Shown one piece after another: positions 24,678 through 32,951 of a DNA stretch of 64,000 bases (positions are counted from its first letter, which is position 1; every line of letters starts with the position of its first letter). The translations under genes and the position numbers were made by a program. The notes below the pieces were generated by a model, which was not told the DNA's origin, did not search any database, and saw only the letters and a list, made by a program, of their open reading frames with translations. Source of the stretch: Deltaproteobacteria bacterium (GTDB taxonomy: Bacteria > Desulfobacterota > Syntrophia > Syntrophales > JACQWR01); contig JAPLJV010000012.1 in assembly GCA_026388415.1 (NCBI GenBank), forward strand, positions 1-64,000, given 5' to 3'.

Positions 24678-25982
24678 TTATTTCTGCAACCGGTACCGGA
24701 TATCCTGCTTCAGCAGCGTCTCCAGAGAGGCATCAAAATATTCTTTTTTACAATCGAGTTTGTCGATGTTTCCGTCCCGAACATAGGTCATATACCGGCA
24801 ACCGCCGAAACAAAGGGGCAAATACACGCAGGCGGCGCATTCCGGGTTTTTATAAATGCCCAGCTTAAGAGCTGCGTAATAATCACTGACTCCTGTTTCC
24901 AGATTTCCCGCGGCAAAATCTTTTTTACCGATAAAGGCCGGGCACTTATAGATAACCCCGTCATAATTGACCACATAAGCATCCGTGGTTTCGATCATGC
25001 AGGCCAGAGGGGTCGGCTTGGGCGTATGGTACCCCCGCTTGAGAATCTCTTCCCGCAAGAAGGCTCCCGCTTTTAGCAGCCAGGGTTCTTTAATGGAAAC
25101 ACAGCCGCTGGTATATTCGATGGGCGACATGCCGTCTTGCGGCCGGTTGACAACGGCGTCAAATTTCACATAGGCAATTTTATCCGGCGTAAGTCCTTCT
25201 GCCTCCAGATAATCGAGAAGCAGTACGAACCTTTCATAATTATGTTCCGTAAAATTTCCACCGATGCCGACCTTCACCAAGTCACAGGTAGCTTTAATAT
25301 TCCTGATAATGGCGTCAAAACTGCCTGCGCCGGACTTAAAAGGACGCTGGGCGTTGTGAATTTCCGCCGGTCCATCTAGGGTGATCTTGACGCTTTTCAG
25401 GCCCAGGGGAACCAGTATGCCGGCCGCCTTTCTGGTAAAGAGCGATCCGTTGGTGACCAGCGTAAAAGAATACACCGCACCCCGGCTGGCGGCAAAAGAT
25501 CTCGCTGCTTGAGAAATATATTGAATAAGATCAAGGCTGAGAAGGGGTTCTCCGCCGTAAAAATCAATGAGTAGCGTATCCTGATTATCTCTGAAATTGT
25601 CTTTGATAAAGGCAAGTAAGCGATCCGCCGTGGCCTCGGATAGGTATAGGTTTCCCTTGAGGCCTTCTTCAAAACAGTAGGGGCAGGCAAAATTGCAATC
25701 CAGGTTCAGGACGGCAATAATGTTTAACCCCCTATTGTGGGGATTCCGCTCATCCAAAAAACCGAGCATGACTCGTTTTTCCGCATCTCTATCCGCCACG
25801 ACCATGCCTAATGATGCTAACTTGGCCTCAGCGGCGGGGGAAAGTGTTCCTCTCTCCATGGATTGATATGTTTCTCGATCCAGCAGAATTGCGGATGCTT
25901 TTTTGGTAGAAAAGACCAGGAGCTGACCGGGGTTATCCGGGTAGGGATATGTCTTCAGATAATAGGAGGGCTGCATATTCAT
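24678..25982 (-). CDS. Radical SAM/SPASM peptide maturase (geopeptide type)
   Basis: A 434-residue protein. An N-terminal ~85-residue region resembles a peptide-recognition domain (YYLKTYPYPDNPGQLLVFST). The radical SAM core has C96-C100-C103 in LDCNFACPYCFEEG and LLIDFYGGEPLLS. A Cys-rich SPASM C-terminus (YKCPAFIG, NPECAACVYLPLCFGGC, DKLDCKKEYFD) would hold auxiliary Fe-S clusters. This architecture modifies ribosomal peptides, commonly forming thioether or C-C crosslinks. The expected substrate is the 42-residue precursor at 26134-26262, whose gene immediately precedes it with a hairpin between. The resemblance to the Geobacter geopeptide maturases is from memory of the family. Confidence 0.88.
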   Translation of the reverse strand: MNMQPSYYLKTYPYPDNPGQLLVFSTKKASAILLDRETYQSMERGTLSPAAEAKLASLGMVVADRDAEKRVMLGFLDERNPHNRGLNIIAVLNLDCNFACPYCFEEGLKGNLYLSEATADRLLAFIKDNFRDNQDTLLIDFYGGEPLLSLDLIQYISQAARSFAASRGAVYSFTLVTNGSLFTRKAAGILVPLGLKSVKITLDGPAEIHNAQRPFKSGAGSFDAIIRNIKATCDLVKVGIGGNFTEHNYERFVLLLDYLEAEGLTPDKIAYVKFDAVVNRPQDGMSPIEYTSGCVSIKEPWLLKAGAFLREEILKRGYHTPKPTPLACMIETTDAYVVNYDGVIYKCPAFIGKKDFAAGNLETGVSDYYAALKLGIYKNPECAACVYLPLCFGGCRYMTYVRDGNIDKLDCKKEYFDASLETLLKQDIRYRLQK

Positions 25983-26093
25983 TAAGAAAGGTTACATACC
26001 CGCATCAGCCTATAATACCCCGCCGCAAGAGGACGTATCCGCTCACGCACACTATACGCCACACAGGGCGGAGAGTAAAACCCCGGATGATTG

Positions 26094-26132
26094 AAAAAAG
26101 GGGCGCTTGATAGGCAGTTGCGCCCCTTTTTC
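26094..26132 (-). terminator. Intercistronic terminator/attenuator between precursor and maturase
   Basis: A perfect 12-bp stem, AAAAAGGGGCGC (26095-26106) with GCGCCCCTTTTT (26120-26131), encloses a 13-base loop. It starts right after the precursor stop codon. With U-runs available on both strands, it probably stops most transcripts so that more precursor than maturase is made, the common design in peptide operons. Confidence 0.8.
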
Positions 26133-26133
26133 C

Positions 26134-26262
26134 TTAATTCCCTCTATACGGCATGAATATCGACCAACAACATACCGACAGTGGCCCTATCAATGCCTCC
26201 ATGTCGATCCCCTCATCGAGAACAATAATTTCCTGCTTGGTCTCTTTTTTTTCCTCTTTCAT
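26134..26262 (-). CDS. Candidate modified-peptide precursor (geopeptide-like), 42 residues
   Basis: An open frame too short for ordinary gene callers. ATG 26262 is preceded by GGGAGGG with 4-5 bases spacing. The leader MKEEKKETKQEIIVLDEGID is highly charged. The following MEALIGPLSVCCWSIFMPYR and final GN form a hydrophobic core with a Cys-Cys-Trp pair and aromatic residues. A charged leader, a short Cys/aromatic core, a terminator after the stop and a SPASM radical SAM enzyme as next gene together are diagnostic of a ribosomally made, post-translationally modified peptide. The family name follows my memory of Geobacter precursors with a similar CCW core. The modification itself is not predictable. 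Confidence 0.82.
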   Translation of the reverse strand: MKEEKKETKQEIIVLDEGIDMEALIGPLSVCCWSIFMPYRGN

Positions 26263-26385
26263 TTGTCCCTCCCGTTATAAGTGGTTAAGAGGCTGCCATG
26301 CCAAAATAGAAGTTATTCTGTCACGGCAAGTCCGATCCAATGTATAATTATGTACTCTTAGTAATTTACAGCATAAAAGGCAAGC

Positions 26386-28338
26386 TTAAAAGGTGGTTTT
26401 TATTCCTGCCTCGACCCAGCGTCCCGGATTCTTACTATCGGCCAGGGTATACTGATCGCCGTCAAAAATGTTGTGGGCCGTCAAAAAGAGTTGGGCGGCA
26501 AATTGCCGGGTATCTATAATCTTTCTCGCCAGATTCAGGTCCCAGATAAAGTCGCCATAATCGGCCTGAAAAGCCCCATCCAAGTCCCACCAGATATAGT
26601 GCCCGAACAACTGGGCCTGCCAGGATTTCCGGTCGTCATATTTCACCCCGAGGTTATAGGCGTACCTGCCTCGGGATTCTGTTTCACTGTCAGACTTGAT
26701 CGCGACATAGGCGAACCCCGCGATCGCGGAGACGTTATGCCAGGGCAGCGTTTCCGCTTCCAGTTCCAGACCCTGTCGCCGGCTGTTGCCTTTATTGACG
26801 ATCAGATCATTGTTGGTAGGCGGTCCGGCGGCGCCCGCTTCCCTCATCAGTTGATTATCCAGCTTGTGATAAAAGATGGTGCCCTTTATCCAGAGATAGT
26901 GGGTTATGGCGGATTCCAGGCCGGCCTGATAGGACCAGACGCTTTCATGCTGAAGGGCTGGGTTGGGCTCCAGAAACAAGCCGCCGGATGAAGTCGCCGA
27001 TAGCGGCGGCAGCGTGAAGCCTCTGGCTACAGACGCCCGGGCCAGGGAATTTTCTCCCAGTTTGTAGGTAACACCCAGGCTCGGACTCACAAAGGAGCCG
27101 ATAATGCTGTTGTAATCATACCGGATGCCCGGGGTTATGGTCCACCGGTCCAGGGCGATGGTGTCGTTGGCATAGAGGGCCCATTTGGTTATGGCCGGCT
27201 GGACAGCCGATGTTGCCGGAAGACCGAAGGATTGCAGAGTTGGCCCAGCCTGCAGCGTTTGATCAAGTGTCCCCCGGTCCGCATCAATCCCCAGCACGGC
27301 CGTGTGCAACCCCTTGGTCCACACCAGTTTACCCCTTGCCCCCGTGGTTCGCTCGTCGGCTGTATTCTCTAATAAAAACTGCGGCGTAGGGGATAAAATT
27401 CCCAGTCCCAATGTATCCGTGCTCAGACTGGTTTTCTGTTCCACCGTGTGCACCGAGAGGCTCAGGTCGAGATCCGGGGTCAGTGAGGCCCTAATCGTGG
27501 CAGCCAGGAAAGAGGAACGGGCATCCGATGACGTTGTTGTATCGCCGCTGGGAACATCACCAAAGTGGTTTTTCGGCTTGCTTATGCCCATGGTCAAGCC
27601 AAGGTCAATGCCCTTCGCCACGGGGATGCTGAACTTGGAAAAATAACTTTCGGAAGCAAATCCCTTGGAGGATTTCAGACCATCCGACTCCTGGCGACCG
27701 GCAAAGAGATAATACCCCACCGGCCCGGCCAGGCCGGAGACCTGGGCGCTGTAATCCTGGGTATTCCCCTTACCGTAGGAAGCTTTTACCATGCCGGTAG
27801 GTTTCTCCGTTGTTCCGGCGGACTTGGTCAGGATATTGATTACGCCGCCCAGGGAAGACCCCCAGGCCGACGACGCCGGTCCTTTAATGATCTCGATGCG
27901 CTCGATGATGCCGACGGGGATTGAATTGGTCTCGGCGCTGCCTTCGGACAGGAAATTCCAGGGGATGCCGTCAACGAGCACCAGGACGTGCCGTTGTTCG
28001 GAACCCTGAATACTAATCAGAGAATTTGCGCCGAAATCCTGGTTGAAATTGACGAAAAGGCCCGGTACCCGGTTCAATACCTCGGCCACGGTATGGGCAT
28101 TCATCGCCTCGATGTCCTGGGCCCTGATCACGGTGACATTTTCCGCCACCTGGGAAACAGGTTTCGGATTTCTGGTGGCCGAGATCACCAGATCTTTTTC
28201 CTGATAAAAGAGGCGGAGGGTTTGCATCTCCTCCTGGGACTGGGCGGATGCGGTACGGCAAAAACCGATCCCCGTCAGAAAAAAAGCGGTTAAGAAAATA
28301 CCGGTAGTTAATAAGCGACGCTGCACTATATTCCCCAT
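26386..28338 (-). CDS. TonB-dependent outer-membrane receptor
   Basis: I place the start at ATG 28338, which gives a clear signal peptide (RRLLTTGIFLTAFFLTGIGF, cleavage near ASAQ) and 650 residues; the frame is open to 28416 and would add 26 residues. The plug domain follows (ISATRNPKPVSQVAENVTVI, AEVLNRVPGLFVNFNQDFG, IEIIKGPASSAWGSSLGGVI), then the beta-barrel ending in a C-terminal aromatic Phe (AGIKTTF). Substrate class is unclear; the barrel resembles vitamin B12/colicin-type receptors. It is upstream of, and in the same direction as, the peptide precursor and maturase, so it may take part in export or uptake of that product, which is inference. Confidence 0.92.
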   Translation of the reverse strand: MGNIVQRRLLTTGIFLTAFFLTGIGFCRTASAQSQEEMQTLRLFYQEKDLVISATRNPKPVSQVAENVTVIRAQDIEAMNAHTVAEVLNRVPGLFVNFNQDFGANSLISIQGSEQRHVLVLVDGIPWNFLSEGSAETNSIPVGIIERIEIIKGPASSAWGSSLGGVINILTKSAGTTEKPTGMVKASYGKGNTQDYSAQVSGLAGPVGYYLFAGRQESDGLKSSKGFASESYFSKFSIPVAKGIDLGLTMGISKPKNHFGDVPSGDTTTSSDARSSFLAATIRASLTPDLDLSLSVHTVEQKTSLSTDTLGLGILSPTPQFLLENTADERTTGARGKLVWTKGLHTAVLGIDADRGTLDQTLQAGPTLQSFGLPATSAVQPAITKWALYANDTIALDRWTITPGIRYDYNSIIGSFVSPSLGVTYKLGENSLARASVARGFTLPPLSATSSGGLFLEPNPALQHESVWSYQAGLESAITHYLWIKGTIFYHKLDNQLMREAGAAGPPTNNDLIVNKGNSRRQGLELEAETLPWHNVSAIAGFAYVAIKSDSETESRGRYAYNLGVKYDDRKSWQAQLFGHYIWWDLDGAFQADYGDFIWDLNLARKIIDTRQFAAQLFLTAHNIFDGDQYTLADSKNPGRWVEAGIKTTF

Positions 28339-28470
28339 GGAGAACAAGAGAAAAATTTTTATTTTCAGAACGATAAACTTGTGGTAGTTTATATAGCGTT
28401 CATTTAACTTTTTCAAGAGTTTATTTGCATCTGCATTTTTAAATTTTCAACACCGGTAACAAGGATTATA

Positions 28471-29493
28471 GTGGGAAAAAGGATCCTAACCCCGATAAAC
28501 GGGATAAGTGCGTTAACGCATTTGCTTTCTGCTCGAAAGCAAATGCTAACTACTAATAAGTTTACAAAATTATTTTTTGCCGGAAAAACGCAAAAAATAA
28601 TTTCTAACTTACTAATACTTCTGTTGCTTTTAGCATCCTTAATCGCGTCGGCAGAAGCCGGACAGAAGGTCCTGGCTATCCAGAGCGTCCCGGTTGCGCC
28701 CTATGAGCAAGCCATTAAGGGATTTGAGCATGTTTACGGCTCAGCGGTCGAACGGCTTCTTATCTCCGATTTGAAAGAAATAGATGTTCTTAAGAAGATT
28801 CGTGAGATCAGGCCGGATATGCTGCTTGCCGTGGGCAGGGATGCCCTGTTAAGTGTCAAACACCTTACAACCATACCGGTTATCTATTGTATGGTTTTGA
28901 ATCCCCGCTCCCTCCTTTCCGATGAGAAAAATATCAGCGGCGTCAGCATGAATCTGCCGCCGGAGAAACAGTTGAGCGAGCTTTTAAAGATGCTTCCAGC
29001 CGCACGTGACATTGGCCTCCTCTATGATCCTGATCAAACCGGCATTTTCGTTCAGGGGGTGCGCAATGCCGCCGTCAGGATGAACGTCAATTTGACGGCA
29101 ACGGCGGTGCACCGTTCCGGGGACGTCCCAGCGCTCCTCAATACGATGAAAGGCAAGGCAAACGTCTTTTGGATGCTTCCGGACATCACAGTGATAACTC
29201 CGGAAACACTTAAATCCATACTTCTCTTATCCCTGGAAAATAAAATGCCGATCCTCACATTTTCAGAAAAATACCTGGAACTCGGGGCCATGCTCTCTAT
29301 CGGGATCGATCCCTTCGATGTGGGGTCCCAAGCGGGAGAGATGGCGCAAAAGATCTTTTCAGGCGGCAATTTTATGGAACCCCAGCATGTTGATGCCCGC
29401 AAGGCATCGCTGTCTATTAATGTAGGCATAGCCAGGAAATTCGGCATTGTTCTTGATCAACAAGTTATCAGAGACGTCAAGATCATCCGGTGA
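28471..29493 (+). CDS. ABC-type substrate-binding protein (COG2984 family)
   Basis: The frame opens at GTG 28471 after AAGGA and spans 340 residues; an internal ATG at 28543 leaves a tidier signal peptide. The hydrophobic span ISNLLILLLLLASLIASAEA is followed by the mature domain: VLAIQSVPVAPYEQAIKGFE, PDMLLAVGRDALLSVKHLTTIP and GLLYDPDQTGIFVQGVRNAA. Periplasmic proteins of this family bind aromatic amino acids or unknown ligands for ABC importers. No permease or ATPase is adjacent. A histidine kinase gene begins 10 bases downstream, so this protein probably acts as the ligand sensor for the kinase. Two repeat hairpins overlap the start of the reading frame. Confidence 0.82.
   Translation: MGKRILTPINGISALTHLLSARKQMLTTNKFTKLFFAGKTQKIISNLLILLLLLASLIASAEAGQKVLAIQSVPVAPYEQAIKGFEHVYGSAVERLLISDLKEIDVLKKIREIRPDMLLAVGRDALLSVKHLTTIPVIYCMVLNPRSLLSDEKNISGVSMNLPPEKQLSELLKMLPAARDIGLLYDPDQTGIFVQGVRNAAVRMNVNLTATAVHRSGDVPALLNTMKGKANVFWMLPDITVITPETLKSILLLSLENKMPILTFSEKYLELGAMLSIGIDPFDVGSQAGEMAQKIFSGGNFMEPQHVDARKASLSINVGIARKFGIVLDQQVIRDVKIIR
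28488..28615. repeat. Dispersed hairpin repeats, copies 2 and 3 in tandem
   Basis: Copy 2 begins AACCCCGATAAACGGG at 28488 and has a perfect 12-bp stem, GCATTTGCTTTC (28518-28529) with GAAAGCAAATGC (28535-28546), then TAACTACTAATAAG. Copy 3 has a perfect 14-bp stem, AAATTATTTTTTGC (28567-28580) with GCAAAAAATAATTT (28590-28603), then CTAACTTACTAA. The stems have unrelated sequence but each is exactly self-complementary. Both lie inside the predicted N-terminus of the substrate-binding protein frame. Confidence 0.75.
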
Positions 29494-29503
29494 GGTATAT
29501 TAC

Positions 29504-31072
29504 ATGCGGTTTAAGTTTATGAAGATCTTCAAGAAAAAATTTGGCGTTAAAATTTTCGTGATTTTTTCCTTATTCATGTTTGTCATCACATTCTCTTTTG
29601 CTGCCTTCTTTTATTATCATCAGAGTAAGTCGTTGACCGATGGGCTTGTACAAAACAACCTCTTGCTTACCGGCATCCTGGCCTACAATTCAAAAATCGG
29701 CGTGTTTTCTGAAAATGAAGAACTGCTCAAAACCCCTGTGGATGGGATATTTCAGCAGGAGGAGATCGTGGAAATATCCATCTACAATCAGCAAGGGCGT
29801 CTGCTCTTGAGGCGGGAAAGGTCCGGGACAGAGGCTGGGAAAAAACAGGCGCAAGCGGTGGAAAACGGTGGACGAGTTGAAGCCGGGATATTACTTAAGG
29901 CATCTAAGGCACCTTCCCCCTTTTATCTTGCCGGCGGGGATAAAATGGAATTCTGGTCGCCTGTCGTCGCAAGTTCAGGGTATAAGACCGCCGAATCCTT
30001 GTTTATAGATAAAGAATCGCTGGCAGGCGAGAAACGTATTATCGGATTTGTCCGGATAACTGTGGGTAAGGCGGCCCTTAATAAAAAGCTTGGCGCCCTT
30101 TTAGTGAAAAGCTCCTTGATCGGCATTGTCTTTTCGTTTGCCGGTTTTGGAATTATCTATTTCCTGGCGAAACGGATAGTGATTCCGCTTAACAGATTGA
30201 TAGAAAAAGTGCAAATCGTGGGAAAAGGAAACTTTGGTGAAAGGGTCTCTGTCGAGATGGAGGATGAAATCGGCCAGTTGGCCATGGCCTTTAATCAAAT
30301 GTCTGAATCCTTGCAGAGACGGGAGGAGGAAAAAAGGCGTCTTGAAGAACAGCTCAGGCATTCACAAAGGATGGAAGCGATCGGTACGCTTGCTGGAGGC
30401 ATCGCCCACGACTTTAATAATATCATCGGAATTATTATGGGGTATGCGCAGTCGGGACTGCTGACTAATCCCGGGAAGACCGAGATGGACCATCATTTAA
30501 AAGAGATTTTCCAGGCCAGCAACCGCGCCAAAGACCTGGTAAAGCAGATCCTCACCTTCAGTCGTCAGGGCAAACAGGAACGAAACCCTATCCTGATCAG
30601 ACCTATTGTCGAAGAAGCCCTGAAAATGGTGCGCACGGCATTGCCGGACACCATCGAGATACGCCCTGACTTCAAATCCGGTCTGTCCCCTGTTTTGTCC
30701 GATCCATCGCAGATCCATCAAGTGCTGATGAACCTGTGCACCAACGCAGGTCATGCCATGCAAGACAGCGGGGGGGTGTTGGAGGTGAAGCTGGACGAAT
30801 GGGAGATCAATGCCGGCGATCCTGACCTGTCTATCGATATGAAGCCCGGACGATACCAGGCACTGACCATGAGCGACACTGGCCATGGCATGGATGCTTC
30901 CGTCAAGGAACGGATTTTTGATCCCTTTTTTACAACAAAAGGGCCGGGGAAGGGAACCGGCATGGGGCTGTCGGTCGTCCATGGAATCGTAAAAACCCAT
31001 GGCGGCAACATTACCTGCCACAGCGAACCGGGAAAAGGGACGACCTTTAAAGTATTTTTCCCCACGATTTAA
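29504..31072 (+). CDS. Membrane sensor histidine kinase
   Basis: A 522-residue protein from ATG 29504 (GAGGT upstream; an earlier in-frame ATG overlaps the previous gene). It has one N-terminal helix (VKIFVIFSLFMFVITFSFAA), a periplasmic sensor region of about 150 residues and a second helix near 205-222. A HAMP linker follows (KRIVIPLNRLIEKVQIVGKG, FGERVSVEMEDEIGQLAMAF). The DHp has the phospho-acceptor in GGIAHDFNNIIGIIMGYAQS at about residue 303, and the ATPase has N (NLCTNAGHAMQD), G1 (DTGHGMD) and G2 (GTGMGLSVVHGIVK) boxes. No response regulator is next to it. It is paired with the binding protein upstream and a hairpin repeat sits right after its stop. Confidence 0.94.
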   Translation: MRFKFMKIFKKKFGVKIFVIFSLFMFVITFSFAAFFYYHQSKSLTDGLVQNNLLLTGILAYNSKIGVFSENEELLKTPVDGIFQQEEIVEISIYNQQGRLLLRRERSGTEAGKKQAQAVENGGRVEAGILLKASKAPSPFYLAGGDKMEFWSPVVASSGYKTAESLFIDKESLAGEKRIIGFVRITVGKAALNKKLGALLVKSSLIGIVFSFAGFGIIYFLAKRIVIPLNRLIEKVQIVGKGNFGERVSVEMEDEIGQLAMAFNQMSESLQRREEEKRRLEEQLRHSQRMEAIGTLAGGIAHDFNNIIGIIMGYAQSGLLTNPGKTEMDHHLKEIFQASNRAKDLVKQILTFSRQGKQERNPILIRPIVEEALKMVRTALPDTIEIRPDFKSGLSPVLSDPSQIHQVLMNLCTNAGHAMQDSGGVLEVKLDEWEINAGDPDLSIDMKPGRYQALTMSDTGHGMDASVKERIFDPFFTTKGPGKGTGMGLSVVHGIVKTHGGNITCHSEPGKGTTFKVFFPTI

Positions 31073-31073
31073 C

Positions 31074-31114
31074 GAAGTTGCTTGCCACCGGCAAGCAACT
31101 TCTAACTTACTAAG
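31074..31114. repeat. Dispersed hairpin repeat, copy 4
   Basis: A perfect 13-bp stem, GAAGTTGCTTGCC (31074-31086) with GGCAAGCAACTTC (31090-31102), around the loop ACC, then the tail TAACTTACTAAG. It begins one base after the histidine kinase stop codon. The preceding bases TTAACG match the border seen in copies 1 and 2. Confidence 0.75.
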
Positions 31115-31128
31115 AAACGAGGTAGCAG

Positions 31129-32481
31129 ATGGGCAGATTGTTCGGGACAGACGGAATAAGAGGCCAGGCCAACTCCTATCCCTTGACGGTGGAGATGTTT
31201 ATCAATATCGGCAGGGCCTTGGCCCACCTTTACCGTCAGCCCGGACAGCACGTTCCGCAGATAATCATCGGGCGGGATACGCGCCTCTCCAATGATATGC
31301 TGGAGAGTGCCCTCGCGGCCGGCATCTGTTCCGCCGGGGGCAATGCCTTGATAGCCGGTGTGCTGCCGACACCCGGGGTCGCTTTTTTGACCGGCAGACT
31401 GCCGGCTGATGCCGGGGTTGTCATCTCGGCCTCCCATAACCCCTTTGAGGATAACGGCATCAAAATATTCGGCCCGGGCGGATGGAAACTTGCCGATGAA
31501 AACGAGCTGGACATTGAATCGTGGCTGCTGGACCAGGATGCATCGTTCCTGAGCGTGGCGCCCGATCAGTGCGGCCGGATTTCCCGGCTTGTTGACGCCG
31601 AAACGCGCTATATGGATTTTGTCAAAAGATCCTTTCTGCCGACCACCAATCTCGACGGGGTCAACATCGTTCTGGATTGCTCCCACGGCGCCGCATCGTA
31701 CATAGCGCCCGAGACTTTCCGGCAGTTAGGCGTGCGGGTCTCGACTCTCTTTAACACGCCCAACGGCGTCAATATTAATCTGCACTGCGGTTCTCAGCAT
31801 CCGGAGGCCCTGGCCCGGGCCGTGGTGGAACAGGGCGCCGCCGCGGGTTTTGCCTTCGATGGCGACGCCGATCGGTTGATTGCCGTGGATGAAAAAGGGA
31901 CCGTGCTGACGGGGGACCAGATTTTGACCATCTGCGCGGCAGCGCTGAAAAAGGCCGGGCGGCTCACAAACAATCTGGTTGTCCGGACAGTCATGAGCAA
32001 TTGCGGCATGGGGGTTGCCTTGCAGTCCCTGGGCATTGATTCGGTCATGACCGATGTGGGAGATCGGGCGGTTCTCCTGGCAATGCAGAACCGGGGCGCC
32101 GTCATCGGCGGCGAAGATTCGGGACATCTCATATTTTTAGAACATCATAACACGGGGGACGGTATGATTACCGCGTTGCAGGTGCTGGCCGTCATGCTGC
32201 AGGAAGGCCGCCCCCTGTCGGAACTGGCGCAGGTCATGACTGTTTTCCCCCAGACCTTGATAAACGTGGCCGTCACCAGAAAAGATGACCCCGATACGAT
32301 ACCGGAACTTGTCAAAATCATTAAAGATGTGGAAAATAAACTGGGTGCGGCGGGCCGGGTGCTCGTCCGCTATTCGGGCACGCAGAATTTATGCCGTGTC
32401 ATGGTTGAGGGGCCGAACGCCGATTTCACGGAACGTTACTGCCGTCAGATCGCCGCCGTGGCGCAGGAAAAACTGGCCTGA
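31129..32481 (+). CDS. glmM: Phosphoglucosamine mutase
   Basis: A 450-residue alpha-D-phosphohexomutase converting glucosamine 6-phosphate to glucosamine 1-phosphate for UDP-GlcNAc synthesis. Signatures are GRLFGTDGIRGQAN at the start, the catalytic Ser102 in VVISASHNPFEDNGIKIFG, the Mg loop GFAFDGDADRLIAVDE, the sugar loop GGEDSGHLIFLEHH and the phosphate loop RVLVRYSGTQNLCRVMVEG. Start ATG 31129 follows CGAGGTAG. A truncated relic of its 3' end lies at 23242-23502. It is followed closely by a DUF1232 gene. Confidence 0.97.
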   Translation: MGRLFGTDGIRGQANSYPLTVEMFINIGRALAHLYRQPGQHVPQIIIGRDTRLSNDMLESALAAGICSAGGNALIAGVLPTPGVAFLTGRLPADAGVVISASHNPFEDNGIKIFGPGGWKLADENELDIESWLLDQDASFLSVAPDQCGRISRLVDAETRYMDFVKRSFLPTTNLDGVNIVLDCSHGAASYIAPETFRQLGVRVSTLFNTPNGVNINLHCGSQHPEALARAVVEQGAAAGFAFDGDADRLIAVDEKGTVLTGDQILTICAAALKKAGRLTNNLVVRTVMSNCGMGVALQSLGIDSVMTDVGDRAVLLAMQNRGAVIGGEDSGHLIFLEHHNTGDGMITALQVLAVMLQEGRPLSELAQVMTVFPQTLINVAVTRKDDPDTIPELVKIIKDVENKLGAAGRVLVRYSGTQNLCRVMVEGPNADFTERYCRQIAAVAQEKLA

Positions 32482-32502
32482 CAACGCATAAGGAGGACAC
32501 GC

Positions 32503-32898
32503 GTGCACTCATCCGGTTCCTGGAAGGAGCGGGCGCGGGTCTTGAAGCAAGAGACCTTCACGCTCGTCGTCGCCTGCCGTCACCCCCGCGTCCCCTGGTA
32601 TGCAAAGGCGCTGGCCCTGCTCGTCGTCGGCTACGCCCTCTCCCCGATTGATCTCATCCCCGACTTCATCCCCGTCCTTGGCTATCTGGACGATCTGGTT
32701 TTGATACCGCTGGGAATCCTGCTCGTCATCCGACTGATCCCGGAGGAGGTCCTCGCAGAGTGCCGCCGGCAAGCGGAGGAGATCGTCGGACGGGCGACGC
32801 GGGCGGGCAAGATTGCGGCGGTGGTCATCGTAGCTATCTGGGTCGTGACTGCGGCCCTGCTCCTCTGGTTGATATTCCGGGCGCTAAATCGCCCCTGA
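32503..32898 (+). CDS. DUF1232 (YkvA-like) membrane protein
   Basis: A 131-residue protein starting at GTG 32503 after AAGGAGGA. The family core is [20 protein letters not shown] followed by [20 protein letters not shown], with the conserved P-I-D-L-I-P-D motif. A second C-terminal helix is near residues 105-126. Function is unknown; members are small membrane proteins. It may be cotranscribed with glmM. The gene is followed after 53 bases by the defence-like island. Confidence 0.88.
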   Translation: MHSSGSWKERARVLKQETFTLVVACRHPRVPWYAKALALLVVGYALSPIDLIPDFIPVLGYLDDLVLIPLGILLVIRLIPEEVLAECRRQAEEIVGRATRAGKIAAVVIVAIWVVTAALLLWLIFRALNRP

Positions 32899-32951
32899 TC
32901 TTACCGGAAGCATATAAGCCATCCTGAAGATCATAATTTCCTTGCAATATA

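Noticed and set aside
26263-26385. Sigma-54 promoter before the peptide precursor (TGGCATGGCAGC)
   Set aside because: The GG-N10-GC spacing and the TTGC element are not satisfied.
28339-28470. Cobalamin riboswitch before the TonB receptor
   Set aside because: The upstream region is short, AT-rich and lacks the B12-box.
28488-28615. CRISPR array or integron attC sites
   Set aside because: The hairpins lack regular spacers, identical repeats and the RYYYAAC/GTTRRRY sites, and neither cas nor an integrase gene is present.
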